Below are positions 10,277 to 21,781 of a stretch of 64,000 nt of DNA, in pieces. The stretch's first letter is position 1. The number at the start of each line of letters is the position of its first letter. The stretch comes from Ehretia macrophylla. Its lineage: Eukaryota > Streptophyta > Magnoliopsida > Boraginales > Ehretiaceae. Position numbers and translations under genes: made by a program. The DNA lies in the NCBI GenBank assembly GCA_037974665.1, contig CM075764.1, positions 80,933,825 through 80,997,824 of the forward strand, in the 5' to 3' direction. The notes beneath the pieces are model-generated. The model was not told the DNA's origin and searched no databases. It saw only the letters and a program-made list of their open reading frames with translations.

Positions 10277-12746
10277 TGTGACGCCCGAGATTCTACCGTA
10301 CACCTTTTAATTGTTGCATCCACTATTTGTGCATTTTTACAGTGTATTACTTGTTAATTTTATGGTCACTATTCATCACGTTTTTTTCAACCACTTAATT
10401 ACTTCGAATTAGTATTTTATTTAAATCATATTAGTTATTTTAGGATTGAGAAAAATTGTGCTTTTGAGCGATTCGGGTTGAGAACATTCGTTTAGAAAAT
10501 ATTTTATTGAAACTAGTGAATAGTGTTACATAGTCTAATTTCATAATTGAGCTAGCTAATAATTAATTGCACCTTAGGACTCGTTTTAAGCTAACTTGAC
10601 TCACCTTTTTAGTCAACATACACACATAACCTAACACAACTTAAAATATATACTCAACACACACACAATGCTCATAACATAACACACAAAAAAATATAGT
10701 GAATAGTGTCTAAGCCAAACCCGACAGCCCTTGTGAGGAAGAAGAGGGATTTTTGGCTCATCAACTCTTGGATTCAAGCCAAGCCAAGCTAGGTGCAAGT
10801 GGTTTAGAGTATTTGCTAGCCTCCTACGAGCTTCTACGCGCATTAGTGAGGGATTTGCATGTGTATTTTGCATCTTTTGAAATGTGTAACCTTTTTGAAT
10901 TTTTAGATTCGCTATCAAATGATTATTGAATGCTCATAAGTGATGATATATGTTATATATAAGTGCTAGAGACCTTGTTTATGCAATTGTTTCGCTTTTT
11001 AATCAGTTAAATTTTGTTTGTTGATTTGTAGGGCATTAATAGTAACATTTTTCTAGGGTTTATGAAATTGTGCCTTATAGCTTGATTCATTACTTCAAAT
11101 AGGTTCCTTAGGTGTTAACTAAGATAAATAAATAACCCCGTGAGGTTCAATTGCTTGGAATTGGGCTAAAATATGAAATTGGAGACTTTTTAAAAGGGAT
11201 TTCGGGTGCAATGCGAAACCGGGTTAATTTGGCCTTCACATTTGGTCCTCTTAGGCTTTATAGGTGATAAATAAGCTTTGATAACTCTCGATTGAGTTTC
11301 GGTTGAGGTACATGTAGTACAAAGTCATAAAGGGGCAATTGGGGCTTTTGTGCTAAACGCAAGTAATTGGGTAACTTCGAGGGTCCTAAGGGTGCCTTAT
11401 GGGTTAATTAGAAGTATGGAATAGGCCACTTTCTAAACTAGATCAATAGCTTGAGTTTGGAAGGAAAATGGTTTGTGTTACAAAGGGGATAAAGTAGGAA
11501 TCGGTTGTCTCACACTTCTATGATCTTGTAACTGTTTCTTAGGTGTTTAAATGTGGTTTTAAAACATTATTGAGCTTTTGATAAGGTTCTATGTGAAATG
11601 TGTTAGTGCCCTTTTGTAATAGATTTGTTGTTTATGCTAATGCTTCTATTCTAACTGTTTTGATGACAACTTACTTTGTTATTCCTCCATGTGTTATTGT
11701 TTCCATTGTTGTTATTGTATTGTCTTTGATAAAGTGAATTGCATAGTGGTTGTGCAACCATAGTGTCAGGGGCAGATGTATTAGATACCGGCTGGGCGGC
11801 AGCGGGCTTACTAGTAGATATTCGATCTTTGTGCTCTAATCCCTCACTCTCCTGGTCTAGAGATTGTCAGGGGGTATTGGGTTGTAGGTTTATCGGGGCA
11901 CATTTGGAGTACACCCACTAGAGTGATTGGGGTTTATGCCAGCACATTGATCGAGGTCCGTGGTTCGTAATCGAAGATAAAGAGAATTCTGGAGTGCTGG
12001 GGTTAAGTGTATCATATCCTTTCAAATATGTGGTTGTTTGCTATTTCAATTGTCCTTTACTTGCTTTTAATGCTTATTTCCCCTAACTGTTACATTGCAC
12101 GCCCCGGGTAAACTTTATCCCTCACTGGGCAATTGTGGTTGCTCATACCTCGCTAACATGTTTCAGGAGGTGCTGAGGTTGAACCCTAGCTTGATTTAGT
12201 TGAGGGTGAGAAGCAGGAGGTGCAGGCGGAACAGTTGCCTTAGTTGTTGTGTAATACTTGCTTGAGGTGGATGTGTTTCCTGTTGGTTATTTGAAGACTC
12301 TGTTTGTATTACTTATGTCCTATTTTGGAGCCTATGGGCTCATGCATATATTGTTTAGTTGTAATGTATGATATGTATTCGTGGTATGTAATAACTAATA
12401 CTCTTACTTTTAGTTTGCTGCATGCTTATATGTGATTGCAGGGGTCGTAATGGTTGACTTTAATTTCTAAGTATGTTCAAATGCTATCATAGAGTGGTAT
12501 GATAAGTGATCTTTGTAAAGAAGTTGGTATTGTGGAATGCATGCTTGTATGTATCTAAACTGTTTGTAATGCTTAAGTCTCGGATGGCCTTGAAGCTGGG
12601 ATTTAATTAGATTTGGAGTTCTAGTTGGTTTTGTGGCCTTATTGAATGTTTTCAGGTTTCTAGAATGTCCACGGTATAGAGAAGACTCTGTTCATTTGTC
12701 GGTTCTGGACTTAACCTTTAGTGTGGGGTTGGGTCGGGGCGTGACA
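10277..12746 (+). repeat. 5' LTR of the full-length Gypsy element
   Basis: It is 2470 bp, starts tgtgacgcccgagattc and ends gtcggggcgtgaca. It is collinear with the 3' LTR (17772-20261). A tRNA-primer site follows six bases after its end. Confidence 0.95.
12167..12243 (+). other. Conserved acidic frame in Gypsy LTR (77-nt type), 5' LTR copy
   Basis: This follows 'aacatgtttcag' and has exactly the length of the copy at 6325-6401. It carries the shared blocks LVEG, KQEVQ and a terminal LP-stop. It lies in a broken element. Confidence 0.35.
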
Positions 12747-12752
12747 TTTAGG

Positions 12753-12764
12753 TGGTATCAGAGC
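12753..12764 (+). other. Primer-binding site (initiator tRNA-Met)
   Basis: The sequence tggtatcagagc is complementary to the 3' end of plant initiator tRNA-Met. It lies just inside the 5' LTR. Confidence 0.92.
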
Positions 12765-13129
12765 TTATAGAATGCTTTAGCCAGGATAGGTTTCCCGGTC
12801 TGTGGGGTAAAGGTCTATTATGTGAATGTGTAATTGCGTGAATAAATGTTTCCTTGATTGGTTAAATGAAAGATTGACTTGGTAAAGAACATGCTAGCAT
12901 GGAAGTGGAAATGGAAATGTGAAAGGTCTTTTAAGAGTTATTGAATAAAGTGGAGATTTAGAATGGAAAGTATGACTAAGTGTTTTATTTGTTTCTTTTA
13001 TGTATAAAATACTTGTATGATCTTATGTGTAATATTACATGGACTTATTTGAACTTCTCCTTATGTGATTTACTTGTGAATTATATATATATATATATGC
13101 ATGTCATAATACTTTGCATTCTAGTTATT

Positions 13130-14330
13130 CAGAATGGGGCCTTGCTGTCGGACTAGAAATCAGAATACCGGGGAAGAAGAAGTAGATCAACAGACTCTCA
13201 ATGCACAGTTAACTGCTGCAATAGGCCAGATAGCATAGGTATTGCAGAGGCAGGGAGGATTTGTACCCGCAGGTAATCCGGGTCAGGGTCAAGGTGGAGC
13301 AGAGGGTGGTAGTGGTAACTACCTTGAGAAATTTTTGCATAAGGGTCCGTCTAACTTCTTCAAATAGCCCGATGACATGTTGGTTGAGCAATGGCTTAAT
13401 AAAGTGGAGAAAATTCTTACTGGCCTCGAGTACAATGACACGAGGAGGGTTGCTTGCGCTGAATTTCTACTCGAGGGAGATGCTGAACAGTGGTGGCATA
13501 CCGTGAAGTCCAGATAGGAGGCTGAGGCAGTACCGCGGGCTTGGGATGAGTTTGTTAAAGAGTTTCAGGGGAAATTCATTACTGAGAGAGCTATTGAAAG
13601 ACGAGAGCAAGAGTTCATTAATCTGAAATAGGGCAACATGACTGTTGACCAGTATGTCGCTGCTTTCACCCGCTTGTCCTATTATGTGCCAGCATTAGTG
13701 CGGCTGGAGAGTAAGAGGATTCAAAGATTTGTTATGGGGCTGAGGCCTGATATTTCGTTGAATTTGTCTACCTAGGATTATCCCACTTACGCTACAGCAG
13801 TCACAATAGCTACCAGATATGAGAAACGGAAAGCAGATTTATTTGGGGAGCTAAGTCAGCCCAGTAAACGACCACATCAGACTCAGAGTCTGGGATTTCA
13901 GAGGCAAACTGTTTCAGTTGGTCAAAGTCAACAGCCGAGGCAGACTCAGAGTTACACCGGGCCTACTCAGACTCAGGCACGACCAGTTCAGAGTCAGAAT
14001 CAGGGGCAGTCTCGTCCAGCTGTGGCACGATCTCAACAGGGTAGTTCAGCTACCTCTTCTTACAGAGCTCCTACGGGAGACACTGTTGTAAGACGTCACC
14101 AGTAGTGCATCTTTTGTCAGCGTCAAGGCCATATTGAGGAGAATTGCTGGAAGAGATTGAATAGGTGTACAGGTTGCGGGAGTGACCAGTACAGGGTTAA
14201 GGACTACTTGAAATTCAAGAACACCAGAGGTCAGACATCTTGTCAGAGTACTCAGACCAGGGCACCAGCTGCAGCATCTGCATCACAGGGGCAGGCCCGG
14301 GTATTTGCTTTAGATGCAGAGAAGCTTCCT
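13130..14330 (+). pseudogene. Gypsy gag region (capsid and zinc knuckle), fossil
   Basis: Recognisable parts are a retrotransposon gag domain (EKILTGLEYNDTRRVACAEF, FLLEGDAEQWWHTVKS), a Gln/Ser-rich linker, and a CCHC zinc knuckle CIFCQRQGHIEENC near 14105. In live relatives this protein packages the RNA into particles. Several interruptions are present. Confidence 0.85.
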
Positions 14331-14620
14331 GATACGATTGCAGTTGTTGAAGGTACTTTTCTTCTCAATAATAAATCAATCACAGTTTTAATTGATTCTG
14401 GGGCTACACACTCATTTATCACACCTGTGTGCACACAATCTTCTGCATTGAAAATTAATAAATTGCCTTATAAGATTGAGGTAGGTTCACCTATGGGCCC
14501 TAAGTTTTTCACTGAATCTGTGTGTAAAGCCTGTGAATTGTGTATTGGGGGTCGAGTCCTTCCTGTTGATTTGATTATCTTGCCTTTTAAGGATTTTGAA
14601 ATAATTCTGGGTATAGACTG
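14330..14620 (+). pseudogene. Gypsy aspartic protease region, fossil
   Basis: The aspartic protease motif LIDSGATHSFI is visible near 14390, followed by the typical spacing to LPFKDFEIILGID. In the family this enzyme matures Gag-Pol. Confidence 0.85.
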
Positions 14621-14849
14621 ATTGGGTGAATATCATGCTTATCTAGATTGTAGAAGAAAAATTGTGAAGCTAAAAATGCCTAATCAACCCGTAATTGAGA
14701 TTGTCGGTAGTCGTAAGTCTACGGGTACTCACATAATTTCTTCTATTAAGGTGACTAAAATACTGAGTAAAAGTTGTGATGCTTATTTGGCCTATTTGAT
14801 TAATCAACCTACTGATAAACTAAAATTAAATGATATGTCTATTGTGAGT

Positions 14850-15800
14850 GAGTTTCCAGGGGTATTTCCTGAAGAGTTACCTGGGTTGCCGCCCGATAGA
14901 GAGATATAGTTTGTGATTGACTTATTGCTAGGGACTGCACTTATCTCTAGAACTCCATATAGAATGGCCCCGCCTAAATTGCAGGAATTGAAAGTTCAAC
15001 TGCAGGGTTTGCTTGAGAAGGGATTCATTCAACCGAGTTCTTCACCTTGGGGTGTACTTGTCTTATTTGTTAAAAAGAAGGACGAATCTCTTTGTTTATG
15101 TATTAATTATCGGGGTCTCAATCAGCTAACTATTAAAAATAAATATTCGTTACCTCTAATTGAGGAGTTATTTGATCAGTTGCAAGGTGTCAGGGTATTT
15201 TCTAAATTTGATTTGAGGCAATGCTATTATCAGTTGAGGATTAAAAAGGATGATGTGCCTAAAACTGCTTTCAGAACTCCATATGGTCATTATGAGTTTG
15301 TTGTTCTGCCATTTGGTTTGACTAATGCTCCCGCCGCATTTATGGATTTAATGCAGAGGGTATTTTGTCCATATCTGGACCAATTTGTGGTTATTTTTAT
15401 TGATGATATTCTTGTGTATTCTAAATCTGAGGCTGAGCATGAACAACATTTGAGGATTGTATTACAGACTCTCTAAGAGCATACATTGTTTGCAAAATTC
15501 AGCAAATGTGAGTTCTAGTTAAGGCAAGTTGCTTTTCTCGATCATATTATCTCGCAGGATAGTATTTTTGTTGATTCGGCGAAGATTGAGGTTGTATTAG
15601 CTTAGAAACGGCCTGAGACTGTTACAGAGATCCACAGTTTTCTAGGTTTAGCAGGTTATTATAAAAGATTTGTTAAGGATTTCTCTAAAATTGCTGGACC
15701 TTTGACTCAGCTTACTCAAACGAAAATTGTGTTTGATTGGAATGAGAAATGCGAGGCTAGCTTACAGGAATTGAAGATAAGGTAAACCACGGCTCCTATT
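14850..15800 (+). pseudogene. Gypsy reverse transcriptase region, fossil
   Basis: Reverse transcriptase blocks are clear: [61 protein letters not shown] and the active-site block [10 protein letters not shown] near 15400. The palm, fingers and connection to RNase H follow the Ty3/Gypsy order. The region is interrupted. Confidence 0.92.
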
Positions 15801-16190
15801 CTTGCTCTACCTGAGGGTACTAATAATTTGATGATCTATAGTGATGTTTCTAAAGAGGGTTTGGGTTGCATATTGATGCAGAATGGAAAAGTTATTGCAT
15901 ATGCCTCCAGGAAACTGAAACCCTATGAGCTTAACTATCTGACGCACGATCTTGAGCTTGCGGCTATTATCTTTGCACTAAAGAAATGGCGTCACTATCT
16001 CTGGGGTAACAAATTTGAAATCTTTACATATCATAAGAGTCTGAAATATCTGTTTTCACAAAAAGAGTTGAACATGAGGCAGATGTGTTGGCTAGAATTA
16101 CTTGAGGATTATAACTGCACTATTAATTACCTCCCAGGTAAAGCCAATATTGTTGCTGATGCTTTGATCCGAAAGGTTGCCGTTACTTGT
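15800..16190 (+). pseudogene. Gypsy RNase H region, fossil
   Basis: Typical Ty3/Gypsy RNase H words are seen: [51 protein letters not shown] and [14 protein letters not shown]. They lie between the reverse transcriptase and integrase regions. Confidence 0.9.
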
Positions 16191-16399
16191 CTGATTATCA
16201 AAAATTGGGAATTCATGGAAGAACTATGTTTATGGAAGCCCAAAACTTCAAATTTTGGTATTCAATTTGCAAGTTTGCAGATTCAATCTTTATTATTATC
16301 CAGGATTAGAGAAGCTCGGCAGATTGATCCACAATTGTTGAAAATCCTAGAAAAGTCTAAAGGGGGAGAGTCGGACTTCAAACTGCATGATGATGGTAT

Positions 16400-17180
16400 T
16401 CTTAAGTTCAAGGGTAGAATCTGTATTCCGAGCGAGCTAGCTTTAAAGAAAGAAATACTTGCTGAGGCTCACAATTCTAGATATACTATCCATCCAGGCA
16501 GTACCAAAATGTATAGGGATTTGAAACAAAACTTTTGGTGGAATAACATGAAGAGAGAAATTGCTGACTATGTTGCTAGATGTCTTACATGTCAGAAAGT
16601 TAAAGCCGAACATCAGAGACCTACAGGGTTGTTGCAGCCATTGGCTATTCTCGACTGGAAATGGGATCATATTACTATGGATTTCGTGTCAAACTTGTCG
16701 AGATCTTCGAAGGGTAATGACTCAGTTTGGGTTATTGTTGATAGATTAACCAAGACTTCATACTTTATTGCTACAAAGAAAATTGATTCTCTTGATAAGC
16801 TAGCTGAGTTGTATGTTGAAAATATTGTTAGACTTCATGGGATTCCAAAGAATATTGTGTCAGATAAAGATCCCAGATTCATATCTTAGTTCTGGTAGAA
16901 GATTTAGAAAGCTTTGGCCACAACGTTGAGCTTCAGTACTTCTCATCACCCGCAGATGGACGGCCAATATAAGAGAACTATCCTAATACTCGAAGATATG
17001 TTGCAAGCTTATATTCTGGACTTCGGTAAGAGTTGGTAGAGGTATTTGCCACTTGCGGAATTCGCTTATAATAACAGTTATCAAGCTACTATCGGTATGG
17101 CGCCGTATAAGGCACTCTATGGGCATAAGTACATATCTCCTCTTTATTGGGATGAAGTTAGTGAGATAAAGACTATTGAC
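16400..17180 (+). pseudogene. Gypsy integrase region, fossil
   Basis: Seen are the zinc-binding part ([33 protein letters not shown]) and the DDE core ([37 protein letters not shown]). The fossil frame continues to about 17180. Confidence 0.9.
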
Positions 17181-17189
17181 CCTACTTTA

Positions 17190-17735
17190 CTGCCTTAGAT
17201 GAATAGAATAGTTGATAATATGCAGCTTATCAAAAGAAGAATACTTACAGCACAAAGTCGGCAGAAGAGTTATGTAGATAGACGTTGGCGAGATTTGGAA
17301 TTTGCCTTAGGTGATCGGGTATTTCTAAAAATTTCTCCTCGGAAAGGTTTGATTCGGCATGGTAAAGGGGGTAAAGTCAGTCCAAGATTTGTGGGACTGT
17401 TTGAAATCATAGAGAAAGTTTGTGCATTGGCTTACTGATTAGATTTACCTCCTAGTTTGGGCCGAATTCATGATGTCTTTCATGTCTCTATGCTTCAGAA
17501 ATATCAGCCAGATCCTTCTCATGTTCTTAAGCCAGAGCCGCTAGAGATCAGTGAGACTTTGACTTATACAAAGAAACCTCTTCGGGTTGTAGACCAAAAG
17601 GTTCAGGAATTGAGATCTAAGAGCATTCTGATGGTTAAGATTCTGTGGGATTATCACCGGTTGGAGAATGCCACATGGGAGAGAGAGGATCATATGCGAG
17701 ATCTCTATCCAGAGTTGTTCACAGAATAATGTAAG
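17190..17735 (+). pseudogene. Gypsy integrase C-terminus and chromodomain-like end, fossil
   Basis: The C-terminal GPY/F-type region (ALGDRVFLKISPRKGLIRH, RFVGLFEIIEKV) is followed by VFHVSMLQKYQPDPSHV and a chromodomain-like end (VKILWDYHRLENATWERED). This combination marks chromoviruses; the chromodomain is thought to guide integration. Confidence 0.85.
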
Positions 17736-17758
17736 AATTGTGTGGGCGCAATTAGTTT

Positions 17759-17771
17759 AAAGGGAAGAGGG
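17759..17771 (+). other. Polypurine tract of the Gypsy element
   Basis: A purine run (aaagggaagaggg) abuts the 3' LTR start at 17772. It is the plus-strand primer site in this family. Confidence 0.85.
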
Positions 17772-20261
17772 TGTGACGCCCGAGATTCTATCGTACACCT
17801 TTTAACTATTGCATCAACTATTTGCGCATTTTTACTGTGCATTACTTGTTACTTTTTGTGGTCACTATTCATCACATTTTTTTTCAACTACTTAATTACT
17901 TCGAATTAGCATTTTACTTAAATCATATTAATTATTTTAGGAATGAGAAAAAATGTGCTTTTGAGCGATTAGGGTTGAGAGCATCTGTTTAGAAAATATT
18001 TTATTGAAACTAGTGAATAGTATTACGTAGTCTAATTTTATAATTGAGCTAGCTAATAATTAATTGCACCTTAGGACTCGTTTTAAGCTAGCTTGACTCA
18101 CCTTTTTAGTCAACATACACACATAACCTAACACAACTTAAAACATATACTCAACACACACACTATGCTCATAACATAACACAAAAAAAAAAAATAGAGT
18201 GAATAGTGCTTGAGCCAAACCCGACAGCCCTTGTGAGGAAGAAGAGGGATTTTTGGCTCATCAACTCTTGGATTCAAGCCAAGCCAAGCTAGGTGCAAGT
18301 GGTTTAGAGTATTTGCTAGCCTCCTACAAGCTTCTACGCGCATTGGTAAGGGATTTGCATGTGTATTTTGCATCTTTGAAATATGTAACCTTCTTGAATT
18401 TTTAGATTTGCTATCAAATGAGTATTGAATGCTCATAAGTGATGATATATGTTATATATAAGTGTTAAAGACCATGTTTATGCAATTGTTTCACTTTTTA
18501 ATCGGTTAAATTTGTTCGTTGATTTGTAGGGCATAAATAGTAATATTTTTCTATAGTTTATGAAATTGTGCCTTATAGCTTGATTAATTGCATCAAATAG
18601 GTTCCTTAGGTGTTAACAAAGATAGATAAATAATCCCGTGAGGTTCAATTGCTCAGAATTTGGTAAAATATTAAATTTGAGACTTTTTAAAAGGGATTTC
18701 GGGTGCAATGTGAATCCGGGTTAATTTGGCCTTCACATTTGGTCCTCTTAGGCTATATAGGTGCTAAATAAGTTTTGTTAACTCTCGATTGAGTTCCGGT
18801 TGAGGTACATGTAGTACAAAGTCATAAAGAGGCAATTGGGGCTTTTGTGCTAAACGCAGGTAATTGGGTAACTTCGAGGGTCTTAAGGGTGCCTTATGGG
18901 TTAATTAGAAGTATAGAATAGGCCATTTTTTAAACTAGAACAATAGCTTGAGTTTGGAAGGAAAATGGTTTGTGTTACAAAGGGGATAAAGTAGGAATCG
19001 GTTGTCTCACGCTTCTATGATCTTGTAACTGTTTCTTAGGTGTTTAAATGTGGTTTTAAAACATTATTGAGCTTTTGGTAAGGTTCTATGTGAAATGTGT
19101 TAGTGCCATTTTGTAATGGATTAGTTGTTTATATGCTAATGTTTCTATTATAACTGTTTTGAGGACAACCTACTTTGTTGTTCCTCCTATGTGTTATTTC
19201 TTCCATTGTTGTTATTGTATTGTCTTTGATAAAGTGCATTACATAGTGGTTGCGCAACTATAGTGTTAGGGGCGGATGTATTGGATATCGGCTGGGCAGT
19301 AGTGGGCTTGCCAGTGGATATTCGATCTTCGTGCTCTAGTCCCTCACTCACCTGGTCTGGAGATTGCAATGGGGTGTTGGGTCGTAGGTTTATCGGGGTA
19401 CATCCGGAGTACACCCACTAGAGTGATTGGGGTTTATACCGGCACATTGATCAAGGTTCGTGGATCGAGGTTCGTGGTTCGTGATCGAAGATAAAGAGAA
19501 TTATGGAGTGCTGGGGTTAAGTGTACCGTATCCTTTCAAATATGTGGTTATTTGCTATTTCAATTGTCCTTTACTTGCTTTTAATGCTTATTTGCCCTAA
19601 TTGTTGCATTGCACGCCTCGGGTAGACTTTATCCCTCACTGGGAAATTGAGGTTGCTCATACCTCGCTAACATGTTTCAGGAGGTATTGAGGTTGAACCC
19701 TAGCTTGATTTAGTTGAGGGTGAGAAGCATGAGGTGCAGGCGGAGCAGTTGCCTTAGTTGTTGTGTGATATTTGCTTGCGGTGGATGTGTTTCCTGTTAG
19801 TTATTTGAAGACTCTGTTTGTATTACTTATGTCCTATTTTGGAGCCTATGGGCTCATGCATATATTGTTTAGTTGTAATTTATGATATGTATCTGTGGCA
19901 TGTAATAACTAATACTCTTACTTTTAGTTTGTTGAATGCTTGTATGTGATTGCAGGGGTCGTAATGGTTGACTTTAATTTCTAAGTATGTTCAAATGCTA
20001 TCATAGAGTTGTATGATAAGCGATCTTTTGTAAAGAAGTTGGTATTATGGAATGCATGCTTGTATGTATCTAAACTATTTGTAATGCTTAAGGCTCGGAT
20101 GGCCTTGAAGCTAGGATTTAATTAGAATTGGAGTTCTAGTTGGTTTTGAGGCCTTATTGAATATTTTCAGGTTTCCAGAATATCCACAGTACAGAGAAAA
20201 CTTTGTCCGTTTGTCGGGTCCGAACTTAACCTTTAGTGTGGGGTTAGGTCGAGGCGTGACA
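17772..20261 (+). repeat. 3' LTR of the full-length Gypsy element
   Basis: It is 2490 bp, starts tgtgacgcccgag and ends gaggcgtgaca. It is followed by the target duplication gtatt. It contains the acidic frame at 19681-19757. Confidence 0.95.
19681..19757 (+). other. Conserved acidic frame in Gypsy LTR (77-nt type), 3' LTR copy
   Basis: It has the same length and position as 12167-12243, after 'aacatgtttcag', and ends in LP-stop. Confidence 0.35.
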
Positions 20262-20324
20262 GTATTTCTATATGATAATTAAATATTTAATTTAGAAATT
20301 GTTATTTGATAAATGCTTCTATAG

Positions 20325-20897
20325 GAATCAAAATCGAAAGGACCAGTGATGAGGGCATATGTGTTTGAAAAAGTACATAGGAAAGGCGCCGATGGTCCAT
20401 ACTCTGACCCTAGAGTTGAAGAAACCATGGTATGTCATATATTTATTTGAACTTATTCCATGATTAATAATTAACATTAAAGTAAAATAACAATAATTAC
20501 GTATTAATTGCAGGCCAAGTACAAAGAATTGGTCGAGCAGGCCACTATGTCATCGCAAGGAGATCCGACTGCACTGCCTATTGACCGTGATGCATTGTTT
20601 TACCAGGCAGTAGGCGGATTAGCTAGAGGAGGACGATTGTATGGTTTAGGATCACAAGCCATACGAGGGTCCACGTACGACGTCCCGTTTGTTGCTCACC
20701 GAATCACAAATCAAGAAATTCAAGAAGCCGTCAATAGGGCAACATCAAATTTAAGGGCTGAATTGATTGCACAACAAAACGAGCAATTTAGAAAGTTTGA
20801 GCAACAGATCGCTCAGTTGACCCAATTGTTTCCCCATCCACCGTATCTAGATCAATCTCAGTCTCCCTCAGAACAGCAAGACGGTGATGCCCAATAG
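20325..20897 (+). pseudogene. CACTA second gene, Transposase_24 type, 3' exons
   Basis: The gene continues after the Gypsy insertion. Exon 20325-20429 (ESKSKGPVMRAYVFEKVHRK, then PYSDPRVEETM) starts after a tag acceptor and ends before gtatgt. Exon 20514-20897 starts after ttgcag (AKYKELVEQATMSSQGDP) and ends QDGDAQ-stop. Both are in phase 0 with the last upstream exon (ending 10244), so the 10-kb element lies in one intron of the former gene. The last exon holds a heptad-like region (NLRAELIAQQNEQFRKFEQQ) that could form a short coiled coil. The 3' half looks open; the gene is broken by stops near 9549. Confidence 0.82.
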
Positions 20898-21159
20898 GAT
20901 CTATAAGGTCATGGTATGATAGATGCACATTTAGTATTCCTTTTAGAATATATGTTTGAAGAAGGTAACTTTGTTAAATGGTGGCTATTATGTATATTTA
21001 ACTACTTTGGTGTTGATTTGTGTTCATTTGAATGGATGTGTAGGTTGTGTAATTATTTGAGATTTAATTATGGGGTTGCCTTTAGAAATTGCTTGAGATT
21101 CAATTATGAATGTTATTTTGTAATTTAACAGGACAAACAAGATGATATTACAAACAATA
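20898..21159 (+). other. CACTA 3' untranslated spacer
   Basis: This is AT-rich sequence between the second gene's stop and the subterminal repeats. I see no gene in it. Confidence 0.5.
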
Positions 21160-21761
21160 TAAGAATAGTGGATTTAAAAATTGCCATGAATTTGTGACGA
21201 AAACAATTTGAAAATTGTCACGATTTTGTGACGAAAACAGTTTCAACATGGTCACAAATTTGTGACAAAAGAAATGAAATCTAGCCACGCTTTTGTGACG
21301 AAAATAATTTGAAAATTGCCACGATTTTGTGAGGAAAATAGTTTCAACATTGTCACAAATCTGTGACAAAAGAAATGAAATCTAGTCACGCTTTTGTGAC
21401 GAAAATAATTTGAAAATTGCCATGATTTTGTGATGAAAATAGTTTGGGATGAATTTGCGATGAAACATTTGTGACAACATTCAGCCAAAATTTTACCACG
21501 AACACCTTGTGACGATTTTACCATGAAATGTTTGCCACGATTTACCGACAATCATAGTTCGTAGCAAATTAGTCGCATTGAGACGAATTTGCTACGAAAA
21601 GTTTCAGCTTTCTATATCGTCGCAAATTCGTCACATTGTAACAAAAATGTGATGAAAAATGATTTTGCCACACCATGATTTGTGACAACTTAAATTTTGT
21701 CAAAATTTCGTCGCAAATGTCTTTTTGTGACGAAAATGTGACGTTTACTAACCGTCACAAA
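21160..21761 (+). repeat. CACTA subterminal repeat region
   Basis: The region is dense in short words tttgtgacgaaaa and its complement ttttcgtcacaaa in both orientations. Inside it a 101-bp unit is tandemly repeated (21204-21304, 21305-21405, then a partial copy to about 21445). In CACTA elements such subterminal motifs are the binding sites of the TnpA-type protein. Confidence 0.8.
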
Positions 21762-21781
21762 ACAGTTTAATTTTTGTAGTG
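21762..21781 (+). repeat. CACTA 3' terminal inverted repeat
   Basis: The sequence ends in tttttgtagtg, the complement of the CACTACAAAAA terminus. The 5' partner lies outside the window. Confidence 0.85.

Larger units (their letters stand above)
10277..20261 (+). mobile_element. Full-length Ty3/Gypsy chromovirus (Tekay/Del-like), broken, in a CACTA intron
   Basis: The element is bounded by the 5-bp duplication gtatt (10272-10276 and 20262-20266) and is 9985 bp long. Its parts are 5' LTR 10277-12746, primer-binding site 12753-12764, gag, protease, reverse transcriptase, RNase H, integrase and chromodomain-like end, purine tract 17759-17771 and 3' LTR 17772-20261. The domain order and LTRs of about 2.5 kb fit the Tekay/Del lineage. 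About ten or more interruptions lie in gag-pol, so it is a fossil. By eye the two LTRs differ at roughly 6-9% of positions in two compared stretches, which suggests a few million years at usual plant rates. It sits inside an intron of the CACTA second gene. Confidence 0.93.
3812..21781 (+). mobile_element. CACTA (En/Spm) DNA transposon, 5' part outside window, split by nested insertions
   Basis: Transposase pieces in order are TNP2-like (3814-4424), DUF4218-like (6928-7262), DUF4216-like (about 8057-8850) and a second Transposase_24-type gene (9146-20897). The 3' terminus reads tttttgtagtg and ends at 21781; its reverse complement is the CACTACAAAAA terminus that names the superfamily. Short subterminal repeats (21160-21760) precede it. 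The next three bases, acc, would be the 3-bp target duplication; the 5' end lies left of the window. Three insertions interrupt the part seen here (4430-6922, about 7440-8056, 10277-20261), and the LTR ending at 3811 cuts the 5' side. The first gene is frameshifted, so this copy is not autonomous. Confidence 0.88.

Noticed and set aside
12753-12764. tRNA gene
   Set aside because: The tggtatcagagc words (also 41702, 48719 and in the TRIM) are primer-binding sites next to LTRs; no cloverleaf follows.
21160-21761. CRISPR-like array
   Set aside because: Regular short repeats are CACTA subterminal motifs in both orientations in a plant genome; spacers are not unique.
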